From Paralithodes platypus (taxonomy: Eukaryota > Arthropoda > Malacostraca > Decapoda > Lithodidae), in contig CM064519.1 of the NCBI GenBank assembly GCA_032716605.1, positions 28,413,943 to 28,477,942 on the forward strand: a DNA stretch of 64,000 nt, read 5' to 3'. Below are positions 32,638 through 45,246 of this stretch, piece after piece. Each line of letters begins with the position of its first letter. Position 1 is the stretch's first letter. The notes under the pieces are model-generated. The model was not told the DNA's origin. It did not search any database and worked only from the letters and a program-made list of their open reading frames with translations. The position numbers and the translations under genes are program-made.

Positions 32638-34858
32638 TTAACGGGGAGACAGAAGAGAAGGAGGCAGAGGGGAGGACCGAAAACCGGGGGGCATAGGGAG
32701 GCTTGACAGCGAAAGAGAAGAAGAAAGAGGAGGGAAGGGCAGAGGACGAATGAGAGACAGAAGGAAGAGAAGAAGGTTGGGAAGGGGTAGAGACGGAAGA
32801 GGGGGGGACAGGGGAAGGAGGAGGCGGTTGAGGGGTAAGGGGCAGTGTAGAGGGGACGGGATGAATGTCAGCTGAAACGGTAAGAGGCGGGGACGAGAAG
32901 AATCGAGAAAGGCTCGGATCTTGGGAATGGACTCAAAGGACATGTTTAAGTCAGAGGGAGGGCGAAGGCAGGAAGAAGAAGAAAGAGATGGAGAGGAGGA
33001 GGAAGGAGGGGTGGAGGAAGGAGGCAACCTCTTTTTCTTCTTCTCACCGGGACTCGGACTCCGGACATTACGGTGGAAGTCCCTGCGTTTAGAAGAGGAG
33101 TGGGGAGAGGGAGAACGGGAGGTACGGGAAGGAATTTTGGAAAACCGTTTGGTAGAGACAGGAGACCGGAAGGAAAGGGAACCACGAGACGAGGGAGGAG
33201 GAGAACGAGAGGAAGGCTTGGGATGGGACCGCTGGCGGGTGGGGCGTTGAGCCAAACCAGAAGAAGAGGGGCGAGGGCGAGGAGAGGAAGTGGAAGGAGA
33301 GGAAACGGAAGTAGGAGTAGAAGAGTCAAGCACAGAGAAAGAGTTAGACAAAGGGATAGAAGACGAAGAGACAGTAATAGGAGGAGCGGAGACAGAAGAA
33401 ACCGAAAGCGTAGAAGTAAGGGAAGAAGGGACAGAGAGCGGAACAGAGGAAGTAGAGGAAGAGGAGGACGAGGACAAGGGAAGCGGAACGGAGGGAGTGG
33501 AAGAAGAGACGGGAGGGTGAGAGATAAGTGCAGAAATCGGACGAGGTGAGAAGCCCAGGCGAAGAGCTTCCTTACGGGCAGCAGAGTGAGTAAGGCCTTG
33601 TTTCGCTTTAAGAATTGTAACTTCAGATTCAAATTTGTAAACGGGGCAATCATGGGAATAGGCAGGATGGGAGGCTTTACAGTTGAGGCAGCAGGGGGTC
33701 GTAGACGGGCATTCATCAGCAATATGGCCAGGTTGCGCACAGTACGGGCATGTAGGATAGTCGGGGTTGAGAGAGCGACAGTATTTCACGGGATGGCCAA
33801 AACGCCAGCAACCCCTGCACTGCTGAGGGCGGGGAAGGGATTCTAAGACGTCGATGCGAGTACCACCGACAATAACGTGAGAAGGGAGAATATTACCATC
33901 GAACGTTATTTTAGCGATATTAGAGGGATAGCGGCGATTGTGGCGAGGTTGGATGGTGTAACAGACAATATTAATTACAACATGGTCTTGAGCAACAACG
34001 GCCTTCCCAATAAGGTCGGCACAATCTTTGAAGTCCCGATCACCGAGTTGGATATAAGAAGGGATCAGGACAGTACCTGTGCACGAGTTCATTCTTTGGT
34101 CTTTAAAAGCAGGGATGGGAGTACCGTTGGGATCTGCAAAGGCCGCCATAGCAGCAGCCTGACTCTCGTTTTGCACTGTAACTAGACGGGAATGATCATG
34201 ACGAGAGTGGAAAGTGACATCCTTGCCCACCCTCTGAAGGAGACTGAGGTGGAACAGAAGGTCATCTCCGGCAAGAGGGGCTGAGGCGGGGATAGAAAAG
34301 AATTTAACAAAATTGACGGGCAAAGAGATCGGAGAGAGGAAGAATAGAAGAACGAGGGCGAGCAGAAGAAGAAACTGAAGTAGATGGAACCGAAGGCGAA
34401 GGAACTGAAGAAGAAGAAAAAGAAGAAGAAAAAGAAGGAGAATATGGTTCGAAAGTGACGATGTGAGATGAGGAAGCAATGGAGGAAGGAAGAGTGGCAG
34501 ATGCAGTAGAAGGGATAGCAAACGACGGAAGAGAAGAGGGCTGAACTGGCGGAGCGGGGAGGGATATGGAAGAGGAAGCTGTAGAAGAAAGAGCAGGCTG
34601 AATTAATGAAGAATCGGAAAGAGAGGTGACACACTCCACGTCTACCAAAGTCGAAGCCGAGGAAGGCGCCGGAGAGCGGTCAATGAGGAGAGAGTCAGAG
34701 GTTTGAGCTGGTACGGTACTAGTAGGTACGGATGCGTCTAGGGCGGAAGCCCCAGAGAGTTGAGAAAGGTCAGGTGGAGAGTCCGTGAGATCGCGTGGGA
34801 CGGGGACAGGGTGCGCCTTAGCTTGGTCCGGGGTAGTGGGGTTGTATGGATGGACCAT
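32638..34858 (-). pseudogene. LINE-1B ORF1: gag-like protein with CCHC knuckles
   Basis: Starts at 34858 (MVHPYNPTTPDQ). A serine/proline-rich N-terminus of about 180 residues ends in a frameshift near 34315. The thread continues in the frame that ends at 32638: FVKFFSIPASAPLAGDDLLF, FDGNILPSHVIVGGTR and knuckles CRGCWRFGHPVKYC, CPYCAQPGHIADEC and CLNCKASHPAYSHDC. A serine/proline tail with a GEKKKKR cluster follows. It is full length compared with LINE-1A, with one missing base. It is an RNA-binding chaperone by family. Confidence 0.85.
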
Positions 34859-35622
34859 GATGACCCAAGTTGTTTTTACTATTCTAATTTCGGTTTGTCG
34901 GAAAACGAAAAAGGAAAGAAAAACTAACCAAGGGGAAGAAAAAGAAAGAAAAAGAAAAGAAAAATCAGAAACAAAGCAAAAATAAAGAGCGTACCATAAG
35001 AGCTAACAGAGCCCCCCGTCGCGAGGCAGGAAGATCCGACCCCCACACCGACGGCACAAACAGGGGCAGGTCCTAGGGGGTTCATCCCCATACCCTACCC
35101 CCCTAGACAAGGGGGGATAGCACCACTACATACAGAGAGGCCTAGCTTAGGCAAAACCGCTATACTGAGACTGAGGGCAAAATTAATTGCAAACATCCCC
35201 AATCTGTACGTAATGGAGGGCAGCCGGACAGAAGCCAGGAAACCCACCAGGAAGGTAGACCGGACCCCCGGAAACCGAGACCGGGCCTCACTGATGGGCG
35301 GTCCATGGAGCGACAGCACGGGCGACCGCGCCGCCGCCCCCGGTACCAACCCCCACGTGCAGTGAGCTAGCTGCCACTGCCTCTGTAAACGGGTAGGAGT
35401 CAGAACACCCCACTCAGCGAGGGAAGGCGACTAGAGCCTAGCCGGCACAATTTAGTGAAAAAGGAGGAGGAAACCCTCCGCAAAGCGAGGTCAAAATCGG
35501 GAACCAGAAAACGCCGTCACCGGAAGGTTCCGCTTATCCCAAAGACGACGGGGGGGTACTTCGTCCACGACGCCGCTGTAATCCCTGCTCCGAAGAGTGG
35601 ATGACAGCGACCCCGCTTCGAG

Positions 35623-35660
35623 CCCCGCCACCACGACAAGGTGGCTCCCCAACGGCGGGG
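35623..35660 (-). promoter_or_regulatory. LINE-1B 5'-terminal hairpin
   Basis: The same CCCCGCC...GGCGGGG stem as in LINE-1A, here starting exactly at the target duplication (35661), so it is the true first nucleotide of the element. An inner GCCAC/GTGGT stem directly abuts the outer stem. Confidence 0.65.
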
Positions 35661-35673
35661 TTATACCATTACA

Positions 35674-37956
35674 GTATCATCTGTTTTTTAGGGCCTTAGA
35701 AATGTTAACGTTTTAAGCCTTATCTCACTCCAGGCTGCTCGATCCCTAACGTTCTCTTGATTACACATTTAGTCTTATATTACTAAACAGGGCCTCATCC
35801 CACATCTTCATTGGCCTGCATCTTGCTTTTACATCTTAACTCACAGCCATTTTCTTCACATGAATGAACAACCTCATAATACCCTAATGCTATCCAGAAC
35901 AGTCAATAGCAAGACATCAATACAATACTGCAAATTCAATACCACTTTGTGTCCTTCAAGGTATAGTAGTAACAGTACTAGTCTGCCACACATCTATCTA
36001 GGCAATCACATTCTACTTTGTTCCAGCCTACAACAGTTAACCATATTTCTGTCCCTATATTCCTAACCGTGATTATCACACTTATAACAAATGCTGCTTA
36101 TAGTTATTATTCTTTAGTTCGGAATAAGAGTTCCATTGTTTTCAACAGAATGAGTGAATCTATTACTACTTCCGAATAGCATCTGAAGGCTAGATTGATT
36201 ACCGTAAGTAATAGGGAAATGTATGAGTCTTTTGGAATGGAACAGTACCGGTAGTTTAAACCTCGGATATCGGGGCAGGTTTAAACCCGGAATTGGGATT
36301 ACTCGATCCTGGATCGTACACAAAGGTTTATCTGTATTCAGAACACGGGCTTAAGATCAAGATCAAGTAAACCACAGATTAAAACTGTTTAAGTTGAAGG
36401 TTTGCAACAGCCAGTCACAGTGCTGTACGGAATGCAGAGTTAGCCAATAAGCATATGAATGAGCCATTTTTATCTATAATAATGTCCTTTATTTTTGTCT
36501 TTTGCTTGTGCTCAGGTGAATTCTAACCTGTAGTTATCAATTTACAAAAGAAAAGATAAAATAAAACACTGTAAGTTGTGTTACCGATAGAGTACACATC
36601 AAGGTAATAAATATATCAAATTATAGAGGAGACGGTACCAGGTATACTGGAGGAGTAGCCTACTACTGACATGTTTCTACTTTCTTCCTATTTACTCCCG
36701 TTACTTCAAGCTTCTGAGTTAACAAATTTCAAGAGTTCAAAAATTTATATGAGCATATAGTTTATGATATATATCGGACATAATATAATAAGAGCAAATA
36801 TGTGTATGTCATGAAAGATACTGTAGCATATTGACAGGTATAAAGAGGAAAACTACCGAATTCCTATTAATACTGAAATAACTGCAACCTGTTATTATTG
36901 TTTTGTAATTGATTATCAACAAATAAATTTGGCTTGATTTCTACATGAACGGCTATCAACTGCTCCCTTTATCCAAATCAATTATATGGCAATCATATTA
37001 TTAATTTTTATTTGTATATAAACCAAGCTAATCATAAAAAGATGGCACTTTTATTGTAGTTAGATACAGTCAAAGGGGGCAATTGTGGACACCTGGGGCA
37101 ATTAACAACAGTTCATTCAATTCTCAATTATAATCATTCAGGAATTCTGTTTTTAGCAGACATGGCTATGAGTCGTGTCAGAATGTCACCGACCATCACG
37201 GGTTCCAGTTGGGGGCCACCCGCGCTGTTTGCAACAGCTGGCCTCGCTCCCAGACCACATAATAGGCTCAAAATGGTGCCCGTAATATGATGGAAACCGT
37301 GAGAAAGTTATTAAAGTTAAAGGCTTAAATAATAACGTTCAAAAGTACAGTATTACATATAAAGAGCTTACAACACATTGGAATAAAGTTTAAAAGTGGA
37401 AAACAAATTCCACACCGTGTTAACATTAAGAGCTAGAGCGGTTGAGAGCTCTTGTCACACACATTGATGCTATTCTGCATACCTGGATGTCTCAATGCAC
37501 ACTGTAGGCAGAGTAGTCAGCTGGCAGTGGGGTGAGCATAGTTTGCAGTGTGTGAATGTCAATGAATATTGGTTAGTTTTGGCATATGTGCTGATGTACA
37601 TGTGTAGGCAATGGCATGTGTGCATGTACAGTAGGTATAATGTATGCACATGAACGTATGTATAGTACAGAATGTATTTAAGTATGTGTTGATGCAGTTT
37701 TTAATGACATACTCCAATTGAGCAGTTCACTGCTCAATAGGTGGCGTTCTGAGAGTGAGGGTCTGAGTCTGGAGGGTGAGACGGTGAAGCACTTGAGCGA
37801 AGCAACCAGCCGCTTCAGAGATGGAGCTGCTTTGAGCCATGATGGATGCTTCACATGTCTCACTCCCCAGGCTGGAACAAGACCTCACGGGCTTCACCGT
37901 GTTGAGCGGTGGAATGTACAGGCTCTCAGCCTATGCCCGAGAGGTAGTAGTTGGAA

Positions 37957-37990
<34 letters not shown>
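35674..37990. other. Intron DNA, no exon seen
   Basis: AT-rich sequence between host exons c and d. A GC-richer patch at 37720-37950 ends in a 40-bp poly-A (37960-38001), perhaps the tail of a plus-strand retroposed copy. No conserved coding block is recognised. Confidence 0.45.
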
Positions 37991-38002
<12 letters not shown>

Positions 38003-38003
<1 letters not shown>

Positions 38004-38160
38004 ACTGACAGGGCTAGGGTGTGCCCTTGATACAGGGATTTTACTGGTCATTTGCCACTAATCGCTCGACCTGAGTGTTCAAATTCTTGACGTCTACCAA
38101 TGGCACGGGGTGGGATCGAACTGCCGACCATTTGATCAGCAGTCAGACGCGCTACCAACC
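38003..38160 (-). mobile_element. tRNA-derived SINE head on the minus strand
   Basis: Read on the minus strand, GGTTGGTAGCGCGTCTGA gives an A box (38143-38157). GGCAGTTCGATCCCACC gives a B box (38110-38126), correctly spaced. About 100 bp of unrelated body follows. The anticodon arm is degenerate, so it is not a functional tRNA gene. Confidence 0.65.
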
Positions 38161-38289
38161 ATAATAATTACTATCATTCTACTGTATATACTGTACTCAA
38201 ACACATACCCCATAGCTGGGGGTGGCCGACTCGAGACAAAGCCACCAAGATTTCGATACTTAGAATTGTCTTCTAATTTGTTTTGTATA

Positions 38290-38627
38290 CAGTCGACCCT
38301 CAATTTAACGGACTAATTGGAGGGAGACTGTGTCTGTAGCTGGAAAAAGTCTGTAGCTGGAAAACTGCTTTCGGACTTCGCCGATTTAGACCTAATATGC
38401 CTCGAAAAAAAAGATTTTTAACTTTCCGGGAGTTTTTATGTCTTTCCTTACATATTGCAAATTTTTTTTTTTTTTTTTTTTAATAAACATGATGTGCCAG
38501 AGACCTACCGGACAATTTTTCTACAAACAGACTTTGTCCGGTGCCCGGACGGGTTGTCCGCCTACGGACGGAGTCCGTTCAATCCGAAATCCGTTGTATC
38601 GAGCTCCGTTAAATCGAGGGTCGACTG
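38290..38627. mobile_element. pogo/Tigger-like MITE, 338 bp, TA target
   Basis: Inverted ends CAGTCGACCCTC(A/G)ATTTAACGG. TA lies at 38288-38289 and 38628-38629. The interior has a poly-T and no coding capacity. Confidence 0.85.
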
Positions 38628-38629
38628 TA

Positions 38630-39251
38630 CTGTATACCAAAAAGTATTGCTCACTGCCACCACAAGGAAAACAGCTCCAAAACTACTGGCGGTACCTCTA
38701 GAAGTACTGGTCCATACAAATAATAAGTAAAGTACCTGTAGTTAAAAAAGTACCAGCCGTACTGCCCACCTTTGGAAATACACTAGGGTTCCTTTGGGCT
38801 ACTAAATAAAGTAAGTGAGTCATCTACACTAAGTTGCAACTACAGTATCTCTCCTGCTAATAATTAAAAATAATACTTTATCATGAAAATATATATAGTA
38901 TCTAACAAATTAAAAAAAATAGTGTACAGATTGCATTACAATACTGTATACCAATTTTTTTTTTCTATGTGAGTGAGGGAGACAAAAGGCAGAACTGCCT
39001 GTAGCGAGTGCCTCCCCCATAGTTGAAAGAGTGACAGTGCCAAAATCAATGGACGTTCGAGCCAAAATGCCTGGACACACAGAGTTTGAAGAAATTTAAG
39101 TCAGGAGGAGGGAAAGACTGATTCTGGGAGAGAGTTCCAGAGCTCAGCTGTTGAATAGAAGAAAGTCTGGGAGTAACGTTTCACTCTTGGGTTGGAGAGT
39201 TGCACAGAGTAGGGGTGGGATTGTGTTGCAAGACGGGTAATGAAGACTTAC
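38630..39251. other. Intron DNA
   Basis: Non-coding sequence just downstream of exon c on the gene strand. Contains the repeat block at about 39030-39100 that is inverted relative to 24740-24805. Confidence 0.45.
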
Positions 39252-39412
39252 TTTGATCCAGTGTTGAATCTTGAGTGGCCTAGTGAGGTGAACTGTGGCA
39301 GCGGGTGAAGCAGTGATAGATGCCAGGATCTCCTTCAGGTCTATAATACCGATGAAGCCCACATTCAGAGTCATGTGGCTAACCTCACCATGAGTCACCA
39401 TACCTTTGTTAT
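39252..39412 (-). CDS. Host gene of unknown function, exon c
   Basis: 161 bp. The acceptor has a strong pyrimidine tract (TTTATCCCTTTCTACATTAG). The donor is AAA/GTAAGT. The first two bases complete a codon begun by exon b; the exon ends at phase 0. The translation includes GMVTHGEVSHMTLNVGFIG, IIDLKEILASITASPAATVH and LTRPLKIQHWIK. Good splice sites and matching phase on both sides are strong evidence of a real exon. Function not recognised. Confidence 0.8.
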
Positions 39413-39559
39413 CTAATGTAGAAAGGGATAAAGTGAGATTTGATTAGATATGATTTGAGTAATAAGATGTGATGGGCTAGGGTAGAGTAGGGTGTGGGCC
39501 AGCTATAAGAGTTTTGTTCTGAAACTTAGTGGTCTGGTAAAACTATACATACATACATA

Positions 39560-39790
39560 CAGTACATACAATGGTTTAACGTCGTTTTCCATTACATAAA
39601 TTATAACGGCTCAGATGTGGTTGCCTTTCAGCAGTTGGAATATAATACAATCAAATCCCGTCGCAACACCGTCTCATCATGTCATCACTTTGGCTGATGT
39701 TGGCATAGTGCTAACCGTGCCATAGCAAGACTTAACTTAGTCCAACTACAGCACCTGCACCTGCAGTATCTGCAAACCACACCAGCCTCA
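39560..39790 (+). repeat. Interspersed repeat D2, copy 2
   Basis: Shares ACATACAATGGTTTAAC, CAGTTGGAATATAATACAAT and GGCTGATGTTGGCATAGTGC with 25268-25440 and 43505-43650. A second partial unit follows at about 39800-40010. Confidence 0.6.
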
Positions 39791-40429
39791 ATAGTGCTAC
39801 AACAAGAAAGTACCATACAAAGACTCTATTGTACGTTAGGCAACATGGAATACAGAACAATAAGATCCCGACACAACATTGCCTCACCATTTTTACACTG
39901 TGGCCGACTCTGCCGTAGCGTCAAACAGCGCCCAGGTAAGACTATTAGAGTCCCCTGTGGCACCTATTCGCACCCCACCAGCCTCGGCAGTGCCATACCA
40001 AGACAGTGTCAATAGCAAGACTTTCTTGTACTGGTATAGTAATGGCTGTTGGTTCACAAGTCTACCGTCATCCCCCTATTTGTCGCCTTGTATGACACGC
40101 AGTAGGATGAGTGGGGCAAATTCTTTTTCCCCCCACCATAAGTTGAAGGCCGCCTTTAAAAAAAAAGTAGGGTATGGCATGGGATAGAGTAGAGGTGAGG
40201 GTGTGATGGTATGAAATGGGATTGAAGGTGGAATGGAGTTAACTGGAATGGATTGGAGTGATGTGGGGTGTGATGTGGCAGGGTGAGTTAAAATGGAATG
40301 GATTGGAGTAGGGTGAATAGGTAGGTGGGAGAAGGTTAAGTTGTAAGTTTGCAATGCAAGGGTATACATACATACATTTATCATTAATACTTAAAATTGA
40401 CAGAAAATATAATAAGTGAGCTAACTTAC

Positions 40430-40557
40430 CTTGAGAAAGAGCCAGCTGAAAACCATTGTGAGTGAGCCTGTTGTCTGTGACATTGTACATGTTGCGGTCG
40501 GAACACAGCTGCCGGGGGAGCTCAAGTAACGTGACCCAGTTCTCTTCACCAAGGGAA
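40430..40557 (-). CDS. Host gene of unknown function, exon b
   Basis: 128 bp between an acceptor TTTCTATGGTCAG and a donor CAAG/GTAAGT. It begins with the last base of a codon started in exon a (AG/T) and ends with one base of the next codon. The translation is SLGEENWVTLLELPRQLCSD, then RNMYNVTDNRLTHNG and FQLALSQ. It is about 1 kb upstream of exon c and 9.9 kb downstream of exon a. Confidence 0.8.
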
Positions 40558-40857
40558 CTGACCATAGAAACTTGTATTAAAACTTTATTTTATTTTAAAG
40601 GATAAAAATTTGAAATTATTAACATGGCAGGGACAGTGTCTGGAAATAGATAGATAAATAGAATTATTTTTCATGCTCAAGCATATAAAGATATAGCTGT
40701 TACAAATTATAACGTAAAACTTGCTAAATAAACAAACCAAAATAGGGACGACACAATATAAAGGCAAAGGAACTTATCAAAATCGCTATGTGGAAATAAC
40801 GCTTTAGCAAATTAAAATTTTGAAATAAAAGAACACAAAACCACCACATAGGGTGTA

Positions 40858-42771
40858 GGGGAGAGCGGTGATGGTTCGGACGGAAGGATGGTTCGGACAG
40901 TGCATTTCCTGAGAAACGTATGGGACCTAAGGCCGCGAGATCTTGCGTGAAAGTGTGAGAGTTTGTTTACGTTAGTCACACGGAATTTTGGGCCTACAAA
41001 TGCCACACTTTTCGATGCAGATCAGATTTTGTGTTTTTTTGCACCTCCTATGTTATATTTTCAGTTTATATCGTAAGCTCTACCTCCATGAGCATGTCAA
41101 CCGGCGAGTTATGCATTATTATGGTGAATCTGTATTGCATGCAGAAGATATTGCCGTAAAAAACGAAGGCAAGAATGTAGTTACCGGGTGTACCGCCCGT
41201 CTTGTTTACACTACGCGGACGCTCACCATCATGTTCCCGTCTATTTTGACTGCCTTTGGATACAAAAATACATTACCCTAACCAAACAACCTAACCTAAC
41301 CTAACCTAGTATTATAGATTTATAAGTATTTATTTTATTATAAGTATTTATAGATGATTAATGTTGTATGTCGGTAGTGGTACACCCGGTAACTACATCC
41401 TTCCCAAAACGAATGCTAAACTCTCTTGTGTGAAACTTGAGAGTACCCACCAATTAACTATTTAAAATCGGGATGGTTCGGCCAGTTGAGGGTGGTGATG
41501 GTTCGACAGTGGTCGAACCATCCCGCTTTACCTATAGTATAGGGGGGCAATATATGTAAATGTATCTATTATTTTATTTATTGATAAATTACATGCTGTA
41601 GTATTTGGTTGAAGGAATAAGGATACACGAGGTAGCAGTAGTGGTGGTTTAATGTTATTCCTTCGACTGCTACAATTTAACTGACTTGTAATAATATTGT
41701 TCTCTATAAAACAATTATGATTAAGGTATGAAACTTAGAGATCAAAGCATATGAACTATTGAAACAGATGAATCTTTGTACTAAAGTCTCGAATCATGAT
41801 ACTACAAAGCATATTGAGTTTCGGTACGAATTATGGTACAGTATATTGTATTATGAAGCAAACATTATCAGCCAGTGACAATAATGAAATGATAGTCCAG
41901 AGTATCGAGACCACGAGGCAATGTATGAAGCAATATATTAATTATATATGCATAACTTCGAGGGAGTCAAATAAACTTCAAACTATTAACAAATATTACA
42001 CATGCCTATTATGATTTTTTACAGATGTTTGAGAGAGAACGAAAGTAGACTACAGTACAGATTGGAGTGAATATGTGAGAGAGAACTGGTGTATGAGATA
42101 ATTATAAAGATCGAGTGAATGTGTGTATGACGGAGATACATGCCTAACTTTATGCAGAGAGTAAAATTATCCATAATGTTGATTAATTTTATTTGTTTAA
42201 AGTATATATGTTTTGGAACAATTATGAAGATATAATTTTGGATGTTGGAGTCAAATGTTGTGCATGTTTGAGAGAGAGAGAGAGATAAGGCCAATTATGC
42301 ATTATTTTAAAGCAGACAGTAACAGGCTAACTAAATTATACATCATTCTGGTGAAGCTCAATTTAGTTTTAAATCATTATTTTATTCAGCAAATATGTAG
42401 AGGTTAATTTGAATTATGAAGCTAATTTTGTACTTTAGCACAATAAAATATGTCTTTTAATTGATAAATTCTTGATTTTAGCCAATCCAACTCACATAAT
42501 TTTAAGATTATGCAAATTAATACACGTGGCCGTACCATCCCACCCTTCTGGCCGAACCATCACCACTGGTAGGGATGGTTCGGTCGATTTAGAAACTTGT
42601 GTTTCGGGAACTATAGCTCAAAACTGAAGAGAGCTAAGGGTTTGATATAATTAGGCTAAAGAACCAAATAACGAAGCAACATTTTAACATCAACTAGATT
42701 ATACTACTGCTTAAACCTGAATTTCTATAAATATTTAAAAAAAAAGTGGCCGAACCATCACCGCTCTCCCC
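40858..42771. mobile_element. Non-autonomous DNA transposon, 1914 bp, TA target, GGTTCGG motifs
   Basis: Inverted ends begin GGGGAGAGCGGTGATGGTTC. TA lies at 40856-40857 and 42772-42773, and the uninterrupted repeat copies show a single TA there. GATGGTTCGG and its complement recur at the ends and inside (about 40890, 41472, 41500-41525, 42540-42585). No transposase is seen. A small internal inverted pair TAGTTACCGGGTGTAC lies at about 41178 and 41380. Confidence 0.8.
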
Positions 42772-42782
42772 TACATCTTACC

Positions 42783-43187
42783 TTTTGATACCTTTTGATG
42801 TGTTCGCCACTCTTCTAGTGGCACCAAGGAGCGCGACGCCCCTCGTTATGGGTGGTGATTTGGTGCAGTAGACTGTTTGAAGCGACAGCTCGCTCCCTTG
42901 CGAGGATGGGCTCGTCTGGCACTTTTTGCAGTTCGACATCTAGGGCTCTCTTGAAGTTGTCTAACGAGATGTCCCTCATGTCTCTTACTCGCCGTGGGAG
43001 TTTGTTGAAGAGACGTGGGCCTCTGTGTGATAACCAGCCCTCTCGCAGAGAGCCCATAGCACCCCTGTTATTCATCCGGGGAATTTCGCATTCCCAGCCT
43101 CTCCTATCACTGAATTTCATGACTATCGGAGTATGTAGGTTTGGTACTAAACCCTCTGCGATTTTCCACGTGTATACTGTACGTGGA
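42783..43187 (-). pseudogene. LINE 3' fragment (C-terminal tail of a CR1-like ORF2)
   Basis: The minus-strand frame 43120-42815 reads GSLREGWLSHRGPRLFNKLP, RRVRDMRDISLDNFKRALD and LQKVPDEP. This is the conserved end of CR1-like ORF2 proteins. It is followed by a short repeat tail (TATCAAAAGG twice). The rest of the polymerase is absent. Confidence 0.7.
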
Positions 43188-43504
43188 AGCTAATCTGCTT
43201 CCAAAGAAAATTAATCACACACGTAATAATGCACTCTCATCATGTTCAAGGAATTAGTCAATTTGGGAAGTTCATGATGTTCTGGTAAATTTGACTAAAT
43301 TCTGTATGAATAAAGAAACTACAATATATGTCAACATTTTCTATTAAAGCTAATTTGCAATATGACAAGATATTAACAATAGTAAAAAATACGTACAGCA
43401 CTCACTAACGATAGTGCTATCGGGTAAGTACCTGTGAGCATAATTCTGTACATGTACAGATGACCCCTACCAACTGCTACCCTACAAATAACAATTTTAT
43501 ATTT

Positions 43505-43650
43505 TTACTCTTATGCATACAATGGTTTAACATCAGACCAGGCTCAGACATGGTTGCCTATCCACAGTTGGAATATAATACAATAAAGTCTCATCACAAT
43601 ACCGCCCCATCATGTAATCAACTCATCACTCTGGCTGATGTTGGCAGTGT
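43505..43650 (+). repeat. Interspersed repeat D2, copy 3
   Basis: Shares ACAATGGTTTAACATC, CAGTTGGAATATAATACAAT and TCTGGCTGATGTTGGCA with the other copies. Confidence 0.6.
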
Positions 43651-44409
43651 CTCACCAAAACAGAGGGCAACCCCAGTTTGCCCTCCTAAACACCTTCTCT
43701 CTCTTTCAATACAGTACTGTACATTACATCTTACATACCTCACTATCTTTTCCAAATTTACAAAAAAACTACTGTACTATGATCACAAGATTACAACCCG
43801 ACTCGGAGTCCCCAGGGGGATGGGGGAGGGGGGAGAGAGAGAGAGACTACAAATGCCCCATTCATTTGTCCCCTGGTTGCGACTCGTCTAACTGCGCTGT
43901 ACCACAACATTCTAATCTTACTACAAACTTTTGCAACATTCGTGGCCTTCCTCTAACTTCTACTCTATTGAGCACCACCTCTCTTCCAACAAACCTGATC
44001 TTCTTTTCCTCACCGAAACTCAGGTATCCGAGACAACTGCCAGCAATTCCACGGCGATGCCGTGGCCTTGCCTCAGAGAACACCAAGGGAGCAACACCCT
44101 CTTGAGGCAGAAGCGCTTCAAGGTAAATTCAAGGTAAATTCTGTATTCTCCTACTTTCTATCTCCTAATTTTCAAGCCAAAGGTGGATGCTGTGTGTATG
44201 GTGCAGTTTTTACCACCATGCACTCCCTGCTCAAGAGCTGGGCTAGGGTGGGTGCCCTGATGATCAGGGACTTCAGTGAATAGTTGCCAAAGATTGCTAG
44301 ACCGCACCGTCCACTACAGCACTGCGTCTGCCAATAACACACACTGGCTGGCCCGAGACTCGAACCATCAACCTCACAGAGGAGAAGAGGAGACAAGCTA
44401 GGAAATAAA

Positions 44410-45246
44410 TTGGGAGGGGTACGTACAAAAAAGAAAGGAACGGGCAGGGACGAGAAAAATAGGGAAAATACTGGAAACGCTAAGTTCATGTATACAAATA
44501 TTGATGGGTTAATTTCCAAAAAGATTGAGTTTGACGAATATGTAAAGAGAGAGAGGCCCGGGGTAGTATGTTTGACTGAAACTAAGCTTAACCAGGAGGT
44601 AGACACGAATATAATTAGTTGTGCAGGATACAGTACATGGAGAAGAGACAGGTTAGGAAAGCTAGGAGGAGGAGTGTTGATCATGGTAGATAATAAAATT
44701 ACTGCTAAAGAATTAAAACTTGGTGATAGCATTGCTGAAGTGGTAGCAGTTGAAATTGAGGATAATGATAGGTCAAAATTGGACATTGTATCAATTTATT
44801 TACCTCCTAAGACTAAATCTTGGAGCAACGATGAATATAATGAATTAATTTTGGAAACCTTGCGTATGTTAGAAATTATTTGTAAAAGGAAAAATAGGCT
44901 TATTCTTGCAGGGGACTTTAATTGCGGGGAGGTGGATTGGGAATGTATGGATGCGGGTTCAAATGAAAATACTTGGGGTAGCAAATTTCTTGAACTAACA
45001 ATGGGGTATCTATTAACACAACACGTTATGGAAAATACAAGATTTAGAGGAGGTGATGAACCATCAAGACTCGACTTATTATTCACCAAAGACCCCCAAG
45101 AAATAAAGAACCTAACATATTTGAGTCCCATGGGAAAAAGCGATCATGCTGTGATTGAATTTGAATTGACAGTGGAATTTCTGGAAGGCAGAGAGGAGGA
45201 ACATAGGGAATATAGACTAAATTATAGTAAGGCGGATTATGAATAA
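44410..45246 (+). pseudogene. CR1/L2 endonuclease domain
   Basis: 278 residues with the endonuclease blocks in order: TNIDGLISKK, VVCLTETKL, SIYLPPKTKSW, LILAGDFNCGEVDW, PSRLDLLFT and KSDHAVIEF. All key residues (N, E, D, N, D, H) look present. An in-frame stop at 45244-45246 ends it before the linker to the reverse transcriptase. Confidence 0.88.

Larger units (their letters stand above)
27938..35660 (-). mobile_element. LINE-1B: full-length I/R1-type LINE with 13-bp target duplication
   Basis: Read right to left: 5' hairpin at 35660, ORF1 34858-32638, linker, ORF2 32251-28024 and a 3' end in (TAATG)n at 27938. The flanks are TTATACCATTACA at 27925-27937 and 35661-35673, a 13-bp target duplication. 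Without the CR1 fragment at 31197-31735 it would be about 7.2 kb. ORF1 has one frameshift near 34315 and ORF2 at least one near 30785 besides the insertion, so this copy is inactive. It lies in the intron between host exons c and d, in the same orientation as the gene. Confidence 0.9.
40615..43440. repeat. AT-rich interspersed repeat, copy c, split by two insertions
   Basis: The left half (40615-40857) matches the repeat up to CACATAGGGTGTA. The right half (about 43188-43440) continues with AATCTG(C/T)TTCC, TAGTGCTATCGGGTA and so on. Between them lie a TA-targeting DNA element (40858-42771) and a LINE 3' fragment (about 42783-43187). Confidence 0.65.

Noticed and set aside
32865..33549. Arginine/glutamate-rich plus-strand open frames
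   Set aside because: Antisense shadows of the serine/proline-rich tail of LINE-1B ORF1.
37678..37863. 61-residue minus-strand open frame in the host intron
   Set aside because: No splice borders with matching phase between exons c and d and no recognisable domain.
38003..38160. Functional tRNA gene, minus strand
   Set aside because: A and B boxes are present but the anticodon and acceptor stems do not fold; SINE head instead.
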